From positions 1,054,001-1,118,000 of the forward strand of contig NZ_LDPY01000001.1 in the NCBI RefSeq assembly GCF_001038505.1: a stretch of DNA of 64,000 bases, in the 5' to 3' direction. Under the pieces are notes generated by a model. That model saw only the letters and a program-made list of their open reading frames with translations, had not been told where the DNA came from and ran no database searches. Shown in pieces: positions 43,249 through 53,309 of the stretch (the first letter of the stretch is position 1; each line of letters opens with the position of its first letter). The translations under genes and the position numbers were made by a program. This DNA is from Puniceibacterium sp. IMCC21224 (GTDB taxonomy: Bacteria > Pseudomonadota > Alphaproteobacteria > Rhodobacterales > Rhodobacteraceae).

Positions 43249-44541
43249 TTAGCCCGCTGTGCCGCCCGAATGTGCCGGATGCCTGCGCCGCACGGACCCG
43301 GGGCGCTCCGGCAGGGACAGAACCGTGTCGTTGCGCTGGCGCTGGGCGATCACCTTGCCTTTGGCCACAACACACAACCGATCAGGGCGCAGGCGCAACG
43401 CCTCAATCGGGTTGCCGGCGTCCAGCACCACAAGCGATGCCTGCGCACCGACGCGCAGCCCGTAATCGGCCAGCCCCATGATCGACGCATTCACATTTGT
43501 CACCATGTCAAAGCAACGGCGCATTTCAGCCGGGCTGGTCATCTGCGCCACGTGTAACCCCATAAAGGCCACATCCAGCATGTCGCCCGTGCCCAGCGAA
43601 TACCACGGATCCAGCACACAATCCTGACCCCAGCCTACGGCGATGCCCAAAGCCTGCATTTCCTTGACCCGCGTCAGGCCGCGACGTTTGGGATAGGTGT
43701 CGTGGCGTCCTTGAAGCACGATGTTGATCAGCGGATTCGGGATCGCGGCCACCTGCGCCTCGGCCATCAGGGGCAGCAGTTTCGAGACATAGTAATTGTC
43801 CATCGAATGCATCGAAGTCAGGTGCGATCCGGCCACACGCCCCTGCAATCCCAGTCGCTGGGTTTCAAACGTCAGCGTTTCGATATGCCGGGACAGCGGG
43901 TCATCGGTTTCATCGCAATGCAGATCGACCATCAATCCACGCTCGGCCGCGATCTCGCACAGGGCGGTGACCGAGGCCCGGCCATCCTCCATCGAGCGTT
44001 CAAAATGCGGGATGCCGCCGACCACATCAACGCCCATATCCAGCGCGCGCAAGGTATTGGCCAGTGCGGTCGGGTCGCGGTAGAGACCGTCCTGCGGAAA
44101 CGCCACCAGTTGCAGATCAATATAGGGCGCGACCTGTTTGCGCACGTCCAGCAGCGCCTCGACCCCTAGCAGGCTATCGTCGCAGGTATCCACATGGCTG
44201 CGGATCGCCAGCAGACCCAGCGACGCCGCCCAGTCGCAATATTCCAGCGCCCGGTCGCGGACCTGTTCAAACGTCATCACCTGCTTCAGTTCACCCCAAA
44301 GCCCAATCCCTTCGAGCAGGGTGCCAGAGGCGTTGATGCGCGGCGTGCCGTAGGACAGCGTCGCATCCATATGGAAGTGCGGATCGACAAACGGCGGTGA
44401 GACGAGATCGCCGGTGGCGTCGATGACTTGCCCTGCCTCGGCCTCAATCTGGCCTATTGCGGCGATGCGGTCGCCCCGGATGCCAATATCGGCGACGGTG
44501 CCATCGGGCAGGGTGCCACCTTTGACAATCAAATCGAACAT
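43249..44541 (-). CDS. Cytosine-deaminase-like amidohydrolase
   Basis: Protein of 430 residues. Metal ligands of the CodA branch: His55 and His57 (DPHFHMD), His208 and Glu211 (DLHCDETDD), His240 and Asp307. The block [13 protein letters not shown] matches CodA except that the second of its paired aspartates is Cys308; this residue influences substrate choice in CodA. It may deaminate cytosine, isoguanine or a related N-heterocycle. ATG overlaps the upstream permease stop (TGATG), so it belongs to the bmp transporter operon, consistent with nucleobase or nucleoside salvage. Confidence 0.72.
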   Translation of the reverse strand: MFDLIVKGGTLPDGTVADIGIRGDRIAAIGQIEAEAGQVIDATGDLVSPPFVDPHFHMDATLSYGTPRINASGTLLEGIGLWGELKQVMTFEQVRDRALEYCDWAASLGLLAIRSHVDTCDDSLLGVEALLDVRKQVAPYIDLQLVAFPQDGLYRDPTALANTLRALDMGVDVVGGIPHFERSMEDGRASVTALCEIAAERGLMVDLHCDETDDPLSRHIETLTFETQRLGLQGRVAGSHLTSMHSMDNYYVSKLLPLMAEAQVAAIPNPLINIVLQGRHDTYPKRRGLTRVKEMQALGIAVGWGQDCVLDPWYSLGTGDMLDVAFMGLHVAQMTSPAEMRRCFDMVTNVNASIMGLADYGLRVGAQASLVVLDAGNPIEALRLRPDRLCVVAKGKVIAQRQRNDTVLSLPERPGSVRRRHPAHSGGTAG

Positions 44542-45485
44542 CAGCGGGATCCCTTGTTGAACGGCACCATGAGGGCGGCGGGCACCTGCGCGCGCCGCGC
44601 CATCACCACCAGTGCGAGAATGGACAGAAGATAGGGCGCCATCAAGAAGATCTGATACGGCACATCGGCGCCCAGTGACGTCTGCTGCACCCGGATTTGC
44701 AGGGCGTCAAACGCGGCAAACAGGATCGCGCCCAGCAACGTCTTGCCCGGCTTCCACGAGCCAAAGACCACCAGAGCGATGCAGATCCAGCCGCGACCGT
44801 TCACCATTTCAAAGAAGAATGAATTGAACGCCGACATGGTCAGGAATGCGCCGCCCACGGCCATCAACCCGCTGCCGACAACAACGGCGCCGATGCGCAA
44901 CCCGCTGACGGACAGGCCTTGCGCCGCCACGGCGGACGGGTTTTCGCCCGCCGCTCTGATCGCGAGCCCCAGTGGTGTGCGCGTCAGCACCAGCGCCACC
45001 AGCGGCACCAGTGCAAAGGCCAGATAGGTCAGCGGAGTTTGACTGAACAGCGCGGTGCCGACCAGCGGGATATCGGACAGGATCGGGATCTCGAACGGTT
45101 GAAAGGCCGCGATCTTGGGAGGAGAGGTCACTTCTGGCAGGGCCACGCGGTAGACGTAATAGGTCAGCGACGTGGCCAGCAGGGTGATGCCCAGCCCGAC
45201 GACATGCTGCGACAGGCCAAACGGCACCGTCAGCACCCCATGCAACAGCCCGAACGCCATGCCGGACAACATCGCGACCAGCACGCCTCCCCAAAGGCCA
45301 AGGCCGGCATAGACGCTCATCCAGCCGGCAAAGGCACCGACCACCATGATCCCCTCGATCCCGAGGTTCAGAACCCCGGCGCGTTCGCAGATCAACTCGC
45401 CCAGTGCGGCAAAGATCAGTGGGCTGGCGATGCGGATTGCGGCGGCCCAAAAGCTGGCAGAAAGGAGGATATCGAGGATTTCCAT
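44541..45485 (-). CDS. BmpA-type ABC transporter permease, second subunit
   Basis: Protein of 314 residues with about nine membrane helices, BPD_transp_2 family: [33 protein letters not shown] near the start and the [19 protein letters not shown] block. It pairs with the preceding permease to form the channel of a nucleoside-type importer. Four bases separate it from that gene. Confidence 0.82.
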   Translation of the reverse strand: MEILDILLSASFWAAAIRIASPLIFAALGELICERAGVLNLGIEGIMVVGAFAGWMSVYAGLGLWGGVLVAMLSGMAFGLLHGVLTVPFGLSQHVVGLGITLLATSLTYYVYRVALPEVTSPPKIAAFQPFEIPILSDIPLVGTALFSQTPLTYLAFALVPLVALVLTRTPLGLAIRAAGENPSAVAAQGLSVSGLRIGAVVVGSGLMAVGGAFLTMSAFNSFFFEMVNGRGWICIALVVFGSWKPGKTLLGAILFAAFDALQIRVQQTSLGADVPYQIFLMAPYLLSILALVVMARRAQVPAALMVPFNKGSR

Positions 45486-45489
45486 ACGC

Positions 45490-46539
45490 CTAATCCCGCC
45501 TGATCCGAAACCGGGTGAGCATGATTGCCAGCACCATCAGCAGCAGTGCGGTGGCCAGCATGATATCGGCGATATAGGTCGGTACGCCGGCCGCGCGGCT
45601 CATGCTATCCGCCCCTACAAAGATGCCTGCCACGAACAGCGCCGCCACGACGACCCCCAGCGGGTGGAGCAGCGCCAGCATGGCGACGATGATGCCGGTA
45701 TAGCCAAAGCCGGGCGAAAGATCGAGGGTGAGAGACCCCTTGAGGCCCGCCACCTCGGAAAACCCGGCCAGCGCTGCCAGGCCACCCGACAGCGCCGCCG
45801 TCTTGATCAGCACGCGTGTCACCGGGATACCGGCAAAGCGCGCGGCCTCGCGGTTGAGGCCGGTGGCGCGCATCTCGAATCCCAGGGTGGTGCGGGTCTG
45901 GATCACCCAGACCAGCGCGGCAGACAGCAGCGCCAGTCCAAAGCCCCAGTGCAGCCGCAGGCCGTCGATCAGGCGGGGCAGGCGTGCCTCGGTGATCAGG
46001 CGCGCGGATTTTGGCCAACCCATACCCATCGGATCCTTGAGCGGCCCTTCGAGCAGGTAGGACACCCACAGCAGGATCACAAAGTTCAACAGCAGGGTGG
46101 TCACCACCTCGTCCACGCCCAGTCGGGTCTTGAGGAATGTGGGCACCAGCAGCATCACCGCGCCTGCGGCAATTGCGGCCAGCGCCAGCGTGGGCAACAG
46201 AGTGGCGGCAGGCCACGCCAGCGCCCCGGTGCCCAGCACAACCGTGACAACGGCACCAACATATAGCTGCGCCTCGGCCCCGATGTTCCACAATTTGGCG
46301 CGAAAGGCGACAGCAACCGCGAGACCGGTAAAGATCAGCGGCGTGGCGCGATTCAGTGTTTCAAGGGCTGCGAATTTTGACCCCACCGCGCCCTTGATGA
46401 TCAGACCCAGTACCGAAAAAGGTGCGCCGCCCGCCAGCAGCGCCAGCAAGGACGCAATCACGATGGTGCCTGCCAGTGCCAGCAGCGGCAGGCCCAGTGT
46501 GCGGCCCAGACCGGGTTCTGCAATCGGTTCAAGCCGCAT
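45490..46539 (-). CDS. BmpA-type ABC transporter permease, first subunit
   Basis: ATG at 46539 with GAAGGG upstream; 349 residues, BPD_transp_2 family. It shows ATPLIFTGLAVAVAFRAKLWNIGAEAQLYVGAV and GFEMRATGLNREAARFAGI, the pattern of YufP/nucleoside permeases. The 5' end overlaps the ATPase gene by 11 bases. Confidence 0.82.
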   Translation of the reverse strand: MRLEPIAEPGLGRTLGLPLLALAGTIVIASLLALLAGGAPFSVLGLIIKGAVGSKFAALETLNRATPLIFTGLAVAVAFRAKLWNIGAEAQLYVGAVVTVVLGTGALAWPAATLLPTLALAAIAAGAVMLLVPTFLKTRLGVDEVVTTLLLNFVILLWVSYLLEGPLKDPMGMGWPKSARLITEARLPRLIDGLRLHWGFGLALLSAALVWVIQTRTTLGFEMRATGLNREAARFAGIPVTRVLIKTAALSGGLAALAGFSEVAGLKGSLTLDLSPGFGYTGIIVAMLALLHPLGVVVAALFVAGIFVGADSMSRAAGVPTYIADIMLATALLLMVLAIMLTRFRIRRD

Positions 46540-48076
46540 CCGTCTGCCCTTCAAATCCGTGACCCGCCATCCAGACGCCCAGTTCAGCGGGTGTTTTTGA
46601 GCCGCGTGCAAACCCCGGCGACAGCCGCCCCTGAGAGATGACGTGGATCACATCGGACAGGGCCATGATCTCGTCCAGATCCTCGGAAATCAGCACCACG
46701 GCGGCGCCGCGGTCCCGTGCGGCCAGCAGTTGTTCGTGCACATAGGTCAGCGCCCCGATATCCAGCCCGCGCACCGGCTGGTTGGCCAAGACAACCCGGG
46801 GCGCGGTTTCCAGAACGCGGCCCAGAATCAATTTCTGCATGTTGCCGCCAGACAGCAGGCGGATGCGCGTCTCTGGCCCTGGACAGCGCACGTCATAGGT
46901 GTCGATGATGCGCCGGGTGAATTCCCGCGCGGCCCCCCGGTTCATCCAGCCCAGACGGCTGTAGGGCGGCTGATCATACAGTTCGAGCAGCGCGTTTTCC
47001 GTCAGGTCCATGTCGGCGATGGTGCCGGTCTTGTGCCGGTCTTCGGGAATGCGCGCCAGACCCGCCCGCACCGCAGTACGCGGTGACCATCCGGCCACGG
47101 CAGCGCCCCCCAACAGCAACTGACCCGCCGTCGGGGTGATCAGCCCGCCCAGCAGATCGGCCAGCGCCTGCTGGCCATTGCCCGACACCCCGGCCAGCCC
47201 GATGATCTGCCCGGCCCGCAGATCAAGGCTGACAGATTTTAGCCCCGGCGCGCTGCCATGATCCGGCGTTGTCACGGTATCAAGTCGCATCAACGCGGAC
47301 CCCGGTTCGCAGGGGCGCACGGCGGGGGCGGCCACCTCGGTTCCGACCATCAGCGCGGCCATCTGTGCGCGGTCCAGATCGGCGGTCTGTGCCTCGGCTA
47401 CGACCTTGCCCTGCCGCAGGACGATGACGCGGTCGGACATGGCGCTGACCTCGTGCAGCTTGTGCGAGATAAAGATCACCGACAGCCCCAGCGCCACCGC
47501 CTTGCGCATTGTGGCGAAGAGCGCGTCGGTTTCCTGCGGGGTCAGTACGGCGGTTGGTTCGTCCAGAATGAGGATACGTGCGTCGCGGTAGAGCGCCTTG
47601 AGGATCTCGACCCGCTGGCGTTCGCCGACGGTCAGATCCGCAACCCGCGCCTGTGGATCAACGGCAAGACCATAGTCACGTGACAGGTCGGCCACCTTTT
47701 GGCGGGCGGTGCCCAAGCCCAGCCCCAGATGCCACAGCGGCCGCGTGCCAAGCAGGATATTGTCCAGTACCGTCAGGTTTTCGGCCAGCGTAAATTGCTG
47801 ATGCACCATGCCGACACCGGCGGCCAGCGCGGCACGCGGATTACCCGGGGGCAGGGGCGTGCCAAATACCTCGACCGAACCTTCATCCGCCGTGTACTGG
47901 CCAAAGAGAATATTCATCAGCGTGGTCTTGCCAGCACCATTTTCGCCCAACAGCGCGATCACTTCACCCTGATTCAGGGCAAAGCTGATCGCATCATTGG
48001 CTGTCAGCGCACCGAAACGCTTGGTAATGCCGTCAAGACGCAGGACGACCTGCGCCTCGTGTGCCCCCGACGGCAT
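46529..48076 (-). CDS. BmpA-type ABC transporter ATPase (tandem ATPase domains)
   Basis: ATG 48076, one base after the bmpA stop; 515 residues in two ABC domains. Domain 1 is complete: Walker A LLGENGAGKTT, signature LTVGERQRVEI, Walker B ILILDEPTAVL. Domain 2 is degenerate at Walker A (LAGVSGNGQQ) and Walker B (VVLANQPVRGLD), as normal for sugar/nucleoside-type ATPases, with signature LLSGGNMQKL. Confidence 0.86.
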   Translation of the reverse strand: MPSGAHEAQVVLRLDGITKRFGALTANDAISFALNQGEVIALLGENGAGKTTLMNILFGQYTADEGSVEVFGTPLPPGNPRAALAAGVGMVHQQFTLAENLTVLDNILLGTRPLWHLGLGLGTARQKVADLSRDYGLAVDPQARVADLTVGERQRVEILKALYRDARILILDEPTAVLTPQETDALFATMRKAVALGLSVIFISHKLHEVSAMSDRVIVLRQGKVVAEAQTADLDRAQMAALMVGTEVAAPAVRPCEPGSALMRLDTVTTPDHGSAPGLKSVSLDLRAGQIIGLAGVSGNGQQALADLLGGLITPTAGQLLLGGAAVAGWSPRTAVRAGLARIPEDRHKTGTIADMDLTENALLELYDQPPYSRLGWMNRGAAREFTRRIIDTYDVRCPGPETRIRLLSGGNMQKLILGRVLETAPRVVLANQPVRGLDIGALTYVHEQLLAARDRGAAVVLISEDLDEIMALSDVIHVISQGRLSPGFARGSKTPAELGVWMAGHGFEGQTDAA

Positions 48077-48077
48077 A

Positions 48078-49091
48078 TCAGGACGACTTTGGCTCTTCGT
48101 CGTTGATCTCAACAACCAAGCTGCCGTCCTTGATCGCTGCCGTGCGTTCCGCGACCAGCGTCAGCGCCGCCTCGGGCACTTTGCCGTCGAACGTGCCGAG
48201 CGGGGCCAGAGAACAGCCGCCTTCCTTCATGAAGGAATAGATGCCGTAGTCAGCGGCTGCAAAGCTGCCCGCCTTGATGGCGGCAATCGCGGCATCCAGC
48301 GTCGGTTCAAAGTGCCAGATCGCCGACGCGACAACCGTGTCGGGGTAATCGGACTGGGTGTCGATGACATTGCCAATGGCCAGCACGCCGCGCTCCTGCG
48401 CCGCATCCGATACGCCAAAGCGTTCGGCGTACAGCAGGTCCGCGCCGCCTTCGAGCATGGCGAACGCGGTTTCCTTGGCTTTGGGCGGATCGAACCAGCT
48501 GCCGATAAAGCTGACCTGAAAGCTGATACCCGGCTTGCTTTCCACCGCACCGGCCATAAAGGCGTTCATCAGGCGGTTCACCTCGGGGATCGGAAAGCCG
48601 CCGACCATACCAATATTGCCGCTTTCCGTCATGGCACCAGCGATGATGCCCGACAGATAGGCCGCGTCCTGAATGTAGTTGTCAAAGACCGCAAAGTTCG
48701 GCAGGGCCGGGTCCTCTTTGAAGCTGGAGCCCATGAGGAACGCCACATCCGGATAATCGGCAGCGACTTCGCGCGCCTCTTGTTCGGCGCCAAAGACTTC
48801 GCCGACGATCAGCTGATAGCCCTGTTCGGCATATTCACGCATCACGCGCGGGTAGTCGGTGTTCGAGGTGTTTTCGGAATAGACATAGGCGATGTCACCC
48901 CGGTCCTGTGCGACCGTGGCGGCGACGTGGATGCGGCTGACCCATTGCTGTTCGACCGGTACGGTGTAGATGCCGGCGACCTTGATTGTGTCCTGTGCCA
49001 TGGCGCGGACCGGCAGCAGGCTGGCCAGCCCCAGTGCGGCAGATGTGCCCAGCAGACGCCGACGCGTGAGCGCAGAAGTTTGTCTTGTCAT
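48078..49091 (-). CDS. BmpA-family periplasmic binding protein, Tat-exported
   Basis: ATG 49091 after AAGGGGG; 337 residues. N-terminus carries a twin-arginine signal (LTRRRLLGTS, cleavage near AMA-QD). Mature part shows BMP/PnrA family features: IKVAGIYTVPVEQQWVSRIH, NTDYPRVMREYAEQGYQLIVGE, GMVGGFPIPEVNRLMNAFMAGA. Homologues bind purine nucleosides. First gene of this transporter operon; the 113-base leader holds a 12-bp palindrome. Confidence 0.84.
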   Translation of the reverse strand: MTRQTSALTRRRLLGTSAALGLASLLPVRAMAQDTIKVAGIYTVPVEQQWVSRIHVAATVAQDRGDIAYVYSENTSNTDYPRVMREYAEQGYQLIVGEVFGAEQEAREVAADYPDVAFLMGSSFKEDPALPNFAVFDNYIQDAAYLSGIIAGAMTESGNIGMVGGFPIPEVNRLMNAFMAGAVESKPGISFQVSFIGSWFDPPKAKETAFAMLEGGADLLYAERFGVSDAAQERGVLAIGNVIDTQSDYPDTVVASAIWHFEPTLDAAIAAIKAGSFAAADYGIYSFMKEGGCSLAPLGTFDGKVPEAALTLVAERTAAIKDGSLVVEINDEEPKSS

Positions 49092-49120
49092 GTCGTATCC
49101 CCCTTGTTGGTTTTTTGATC

Positions 49121-49132
49121 GTTTGATCAAAC
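49121..49132. promoter_or_regulatory. 12-bp palindrome upstream of bmpA
   Basis: GTTTGATCAAAC is a perfect palindrome 30 bases upstream of bmpA, preceded by another TTGATC at about 49114-49119. A candidate operator for the nucleoside-transporter operon. The same 12-mer occurs at 58016-58027 inside the rpiR coding end. Confidence 0.5.
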
Positions 49133-49204
49133 TGTCGCGCTGTCAACGTCTGGTTTCGGGCGCGGTGCCTGTATCCAAAGCACCGCGCATTATTTGAGCG
49201 TTGC

Positions 49205-50350
49205 TCAGAAGCAGTCGCGCAGCAGTTGCGTCGTGTTCTCGCGCGTAAGCTCGATCGGGTTGCCGCCACAGCTGGGATCGGCCAGTGCCGAAGTGACAAG
49301 CGCGTCGATATCCGGGTTGGTGATGCCCATGGCGGTCAGGTTTGCGGGGATGTTCAGTGCTGCGTTCAGCTCACCCACATAGGCGTAGAACCCGTCAAAC
49401 CCGCCAGAGATGCCAAGGTAGGCGGCAGCCATGGCCAGCCGACCCTCGATTGCGGGGCGGTTCATGCGCAGGACAGGCTGCATAACCACTGCGTTGGTCG
49501 TGCCGTGGTGGGTATGAAACACCGCGCCGATGGGGTGAGACAGGGCATGGATTGCGCCCAGCCCCTTTTGGAACGCTGTGGCACCCATGGCGGCGGCGGA
49601 CATCATATGCGCGCGGGCCTCGATATTGCCACCATCAGTATAAGCGGTCAGCAGGTTGTCGCGGACCAGCTTCATCCCTTCCAGCGCGATACCTTGACTC
49701 ATCGGGTGGTAATGCGGCGAACAGAACGCTTCGAGGCAGTGGGCGAAGGCGTCCATGCCAGTGCCTGCAGTGATGGCGGGCGGCATGCCAACGGTCAGTT
49801 CCGGGTCACAAATCACCACTTTGGGCAGGATCAGCGGATGGAAGATGATCTTTTTCTCGTGGGTCAGAGAATTGGTGATGACGCTGGCGCGGCCCACTTC
49901 TGAACCTGTGCCGGCGGTGGTCGGCACCGCGACGATGGGGGCGATGGCCGATGCGTCGGCGCGGGTCCACCAGTCGCCGATATCCTCAAAATCCCACAGC
50001 GGGCGTTTCTGTCCAGCCATAAAGGCGACGACCTTGCCCAGATCCAGGCCCGAGCCGCCGCCAAAGGCGATCACGCCGTCATGCCCGCCGGATTGATACG
50101 CGGCGACGCCCGCAGCGGCGTTCACCTCGGTCGGGTTGGGGTCCACGTCCGAGAACATGGCGCGGCCCAGCCCGGCGGCCTCGATCAGATCCAGCGTTGC
50201 TGCGGTGATCGGCAGCGGGGCCAGGCCACGGTCGGTGACCAGCAGCGGTTTGGTGATGCCGGCCGCAGCGCAGGCTTCGGCAATCTCGGAAATGCGACCG
50301 GCGCCAAAGCGGATCGCGGTGGGGTAGGACCAGTTGGCGGTGGGGGACAT
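49205..50350 (-). CDS. Iron-containing alcohol dehydrogenase
   Basis: Protein of 381 residues, group III (Fe) ADH family. NAD loop FGGGSGLDLGK, TTAGTGSEVGR, and metal ligands in TAGTGMDAFAHCLEAF (Asp, His), GAIHALSHPIGA (His) and HTHHGTTNAVV (His). It interconverts an alcohol and an aldehyde. Four bases after an aldehyde dehydrogenase gene and downstream of a PuuA-like ligase, so a gamma-glutamylated amino alcohol is a possible substrate (inference). Confidence 0.85.
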   Translation of the reverse strand: MSPTANWSYPTAIRFGAGRISEIAEACAAAGITKPLLVTDRGLAPLPITAATLDLIEAAGLGRAMFSDVDPNPTEVNAAAGVAAYQSGGHDGVIAFGGGSGLDLGKVVAFMAGQKRPLWDFEDIGDWWTRADASAIAPIVAVPTTAGTGSEVGRASVITNSLTHEKKIIFHPLILPKVVICDPELTVGMPPAITAGTGMDAFAHCLEAFCSPHYHPMSQGIALEGMKLVRDNLLTAYTDGGNIEARAHMMSAAAMGATAFQKGLGAIHALSHPIGAVFHTHHGTTNAVVMQPVLRMNRPAIEGRLAMAAAYLGISGGFDGFYAYVGELNAALNIPANLTAMGITNPDIDALVTSALADPSCGGNPIELTRENTTQLLRDCF

Positions 50351-50354
50351 GCGC

Positions 50355-51734
50355 TCAGGCTTTCTTGAAATGGTAAGATTTCGGACGGGTCAGGTTATGG
50401 TAGCCGATGCTCGACAATCCGCCGCCGCGCCCGGTGTCCTTGCAACCGGTCCAGCACAATGCGGGGTCAAGGTAATCGGCGCGGTTCATGAACACGGTGC
50501 CGGTTTCAATCTGGTCCGCGATAGCCTCGGCACGGGCAGGATCAGCGGTCCAGAGCGAAGCGGTCAGGCCATAGTCACTGTCGTTCATCAGGCGGATTGC
50601 CTCGGCGTCGTCCTTGACCGGCATGATGCCGACCACGGGACCAAAGCTTTCTTCGCGCATCACCCGCATGGAATGATCCACACCTGTCAGGATCTGCGGC
50701 ATGAGGTAGGCGCCATTGTCTTGCGGGAACAGTGCCGGGTCAATTCGGGCCACGGCGCCGGCCGCGACGGCCTCGGCGGTCTGGCTGCGCACGAGATCAG
50801 CAAAGCGCGCCTGCGCCATCGGTCCAATGGTGGTTTCCGCGTCCAGCGGATTGCCCAGCTTGTAGCCCGACACGATAGCAACGGCCTTGTCGACAAACGC
50901 GTCGAACAGGCTTTCCGCGACATAGATCCGTTCGATCCCGCAGCAGCACTGACCCGAGTTGAACATCGCGCCGTCGATCAGTGTATCGACGGCTGCGTCC
51001 AGATTGGCGTCTTCCATGACATAGCCCGGATCTTTGCCGCCCAACTCCAGCCCCAGCGGGGTAAAGGTGCCCGAGGCAGCAGCCTCCATCGCCTTGCCGC
51101 CGCCGACCGAACCGGTGAAGTTCACAAAGCCAAAGGCGCGGGTGGCGATCAGGTCGGACGTGGTGGCGTGGTCAAGAAAGACGTTCTGGAACACATCCGC
51201 CGGCACACCGGCGGCATGAAAGGCAGCGGCCAGACGTTCACCGACCAGCGGCGTCTGGCTGGCATGTTTCAGCATCACCGCATTGCCCGCGATCAGCGCA
51301 GGTGCGACGGTGTTGATCGCTGTCATGTAGGGATAGTTCCACGGCGCTATGACCAGCACGACCCCATGCGGCACGCGCTTGATCCGGCGGGAAAAAGCGC
51401 CGCTGTCCTCGATCTCGATCGGGGCAAGCGCGCTTTCGGCGATATGCGCCATATACGTCGCGCGTTCGTTGAAGCCGCCGAATTCGCCGCCATAGCGGAC
51501 GGGCCGACCCATTTGCCAGGCAAGTTCGGTCACGATCTCGTCGTTCATCGCGCCGACGCGGGCGACACCGTCCATGACCAGCGCGATACGCTCAGTCAGC
51601 GGGCGTGCGGCCCAGGCGCGCTGTGCGTCGCGGGCACGGGCGACGGCGGCGCGGGCGGCGTCCCCGGATAGGGTGGGACGGGTGGCATAGGCCGCTCCGT
51701 CGATGGGTGAGATGCAGGTGATGGTCTGGGTCAT
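50355..51734 (-). CDS. NAD(P)-dependent aldehyde dehydrogenase
   Basis: Start ATG 51734; 459 residues, complete ALDH. Features: APWNYPYM, FTGSVGGGKAM, general-base Glu in LELGGKDPG, and catalytic Cys within SGQCCCGIERIYV, followed by EESFGPVVGIM. The run of three Cys at the active site is notable. It would oxidise the aldehyde made by the adjacent Fe-ADH to an acid. The 144-base gap from the ligase gene holds no clear promoter. Confidence 0.85.
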   Translation of the reverse strand: MTQTITCISPIDGAAYATRPTLSGDAARAAVARARDAQRAWAARPLTERIALVMDGVARVGAMNDEIVTELAWQMGRPVRYGGEFGGFNERATYMAHIAESALAPIEIEDSGAFSRRIKRVPHGVVLVIAPWNYPYMTAINTVAPALIAGNAVMLKHASQTPLVGERLAAAFHAAGVPADVFQNVFLDHATTSDLIATRAFGFVNFTGSVGGGKAMEAAASGTFTPLGLELGGKDPGYVMEDANLDAAVDTLIDGAMFNSGQCCCGIERIYVAESLFDAFVDKAVAIVSGYKLGNPLDAETTIGPMAQARFADLVRSQTAEAVAAGAVARIDPALFPQDNGAYLMPQILTGVDHSMRVMREESFGPVVGIMPVKDDAEAIRLMNDSDYGLTASLWTADPARAEAIADQIETGTVFMNRADYLDPALCWTGCKDTGRGGGLSSIGYHNLTRPKSYHFKKA

Positions 51735-51878
51735 AGAAGTATTCCGTTGTATCCGGTCCCAAAGACGGGAAGGGGCGTGGTGGTTCAGTTTTCGGATCAA
51801 CCGCCCGGACGGCCCGAGGGGCGTGTCCGTGGCGGCGTTCCGTCAGCAGATGTGTTCCGCAGCACAGTTTCCGCGCGC

Positions 51879-53243
51879 TTAGGCTTTTTCAAAGCCGCGC
51901 GCAATTTCCCAATCGGTGATGGCGCGGTCAAACTCTTCCTGCTCCCATTCGGCGGCGCGGGTGTAATGGTCGATCACTGCATCGCCCATTGCCGCGCGCA
52001 GCATGGCCGAACCGCGCAGGGTTTCGGTCGCGGCGCGCAGGGTTTGGGGAATATCGCGGGCTTTCTGGTCCTCGTAAACGTCGCCTGTGGTGGCGGGCGC
52101 CAGTTCCATCTTGTCCTCGATGCCTTTGATCCCGGCGGCCAGCATGGCGGCTTGTGCGAGGTAGGGGTTGAGGTCCGATCCGCCAATCCGGCATTCGACC
52201 CGCACCCCTTTGGTGCCATCGCCGCAGAGGCGGAAACCAGCGGTGCGGTTGTCAATCGACCAGACTGCTTTGGTCGGGGCAAAGGTGCCTTTGGCAAAGC
52301 GTTTGTAGCTGTTCACATAAGGCGCGAGGAACCAAGTGTAGTCCGGCGCATAGGCAATCAGACCGGCCATATAATGGCGCATGAGTTTTGACATGCCCAG
52401 CTTGTCCGAGGCGTCGTAGAACGCAGGCTTGCCGTCCTTCCACAGCGACTGGTGAACGTGGGAGGACGATCCCACCTTGTCGGGCGCCCATTTCGGCAGG
52501 AATGTAGCGGCGTGGCCATGGGCCCAGGCGATTTCCTTGACCGCATGTTTGGCGATGGTGTGGTGGTCAGCACAGTCTAGTGCCGGGGAGTAGCGGATGT
52601 TCAACTCTTCCTGGCCGGCCTCGGCCTCGCCCTTGGTATTCTCGACCGGGATGCCTGCGGCATAGAGGTGATTGCGCACCGGGCGCATGATCCCCTCTTC
52701 CTTGGTGGTCTGGAAGATGTGGTAATCCTCATTGTAGTCGCTCAGCGGTTTGAGGGTGCGATACTTGTCCGCGCGCAATTCCTCATGCGTCTTCTCAAAA
52801 AGGAAAAACTCCAGTTCGGTCGCCATCTGCGCCGTGAATCCCAGCGCGTCGAGCCGGGCAATCTGCGCCTTGAGAATCGCGCGCGGCGATTGCGGCACCG
52901 GCTCATAGGTGTGGTGGTCAAGGATATCGCACAGCACCATCGCCGTACCGTCGAGCCACGGCACCGGACGCAGCGTGCTGAGATCGGGACGCAGCACATA
53001 GTCGCCATAGCCAGCGCTCCAACTGGTGGTTGCGTAGCCTTCGGGTGTGGCCATCTCAAGGTCGGTGGCCAGCAGGTAGTTGCAGCAATGGGTTTCCGCA
53101 TAAGAATGGTCGATGAAATTGGCGGCGTGGAATCGTTTGCCCATCAGGCGACCCTGCATATCGACCATGCAGACCAGCACGGTGTCGATGGTGCCATCTG
53201 CGACACGGGATTTCAGATCGTCAAAGCTCAGGGTGCCGGGCAT
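51879..53243 (-). CDS. Glutamine-synthetase-like gamma-glutamyl ligase (PuuA type)
   Basis: Protein of 454 residues, GS catalytic fold, shorter at the N-terminus and without the adenylylation Tyr loop of housekeeping GlnA. Active-site blocks: ATELEFFLF, GEAEAGQEELNIRY, GSSSHVHQSLW, YVNSYKRFAKGTFAP, and RVECRIGGSDLNPYLA. PuuA-type enzymes join glutamate by its gamma-carboxylate to an amine, using ATP. Neighbouring Fe-ADH, ALDH and amidohydrolase suggest the amine also carries a hydroxyl (inference). Gamma-glutamylmethylamide synthetase is another possibility. Confidence 0.8.
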   Translation of the reverse strand: MPGTLSFDDLKSRVADGTIDTVLVCMVDMQGRLMGKRFHAANFIDHSYAETHCCNYLLATDLEMATPEGYATTSWSAGYGDYVLRPDLSTLRPVPWLDGTAMVLCDILDHHTYEPVPQSPRAILKAQIARLDALGFTAQMATELEFFLFEKTHEELRADKYRTLKPLSDYNEDYHIFQTTKEEGIMRPVRNHLYAAGIPVENTKGEAEAGQEELNIRYSPALDCADHHTIAKHAVKEIAWAHGHAATFLPKWAPDKVGSSSHVHQSLWKDGKPAFYDASDKLGMSKLMRHYMAGLIAYAPDYTWFLAPYVNSYKRFAKGTFAPTKAVWSIDNRTAGFRLCGDGTKGVRVECRIGGSDLNPYLAQAAMLAAGIKGIEDKMELAPATTGDVYEDQKARDIPQTLRAATETLRGSAMLRAAMGDAVIDHYTRAAEWEQEEFDRAITDWEIARGFEKA

Positions 53244-53272
53244 AGGTATCTTCTTTTCTTATCAATCAGGAA

Positions 53273-53298
53273 GGGGGCACCCTGCATCGGATGCCCCC
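53273..53298 (-). other. Hairpin between dctP and the GS-like gene
   Basis: GGGGGCACCC (53273-53282) pairs with GGATGCCCCC (53289-53298), one G-U on the mRNA, 6-base loop. It follows the dctP stop directly on the minus strand without a T-run; likely protects the abundant binding-protein mRNA. Confidence 0.5.
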
Positions 53299-53309
53299 CA
53301 CAATGCGTC

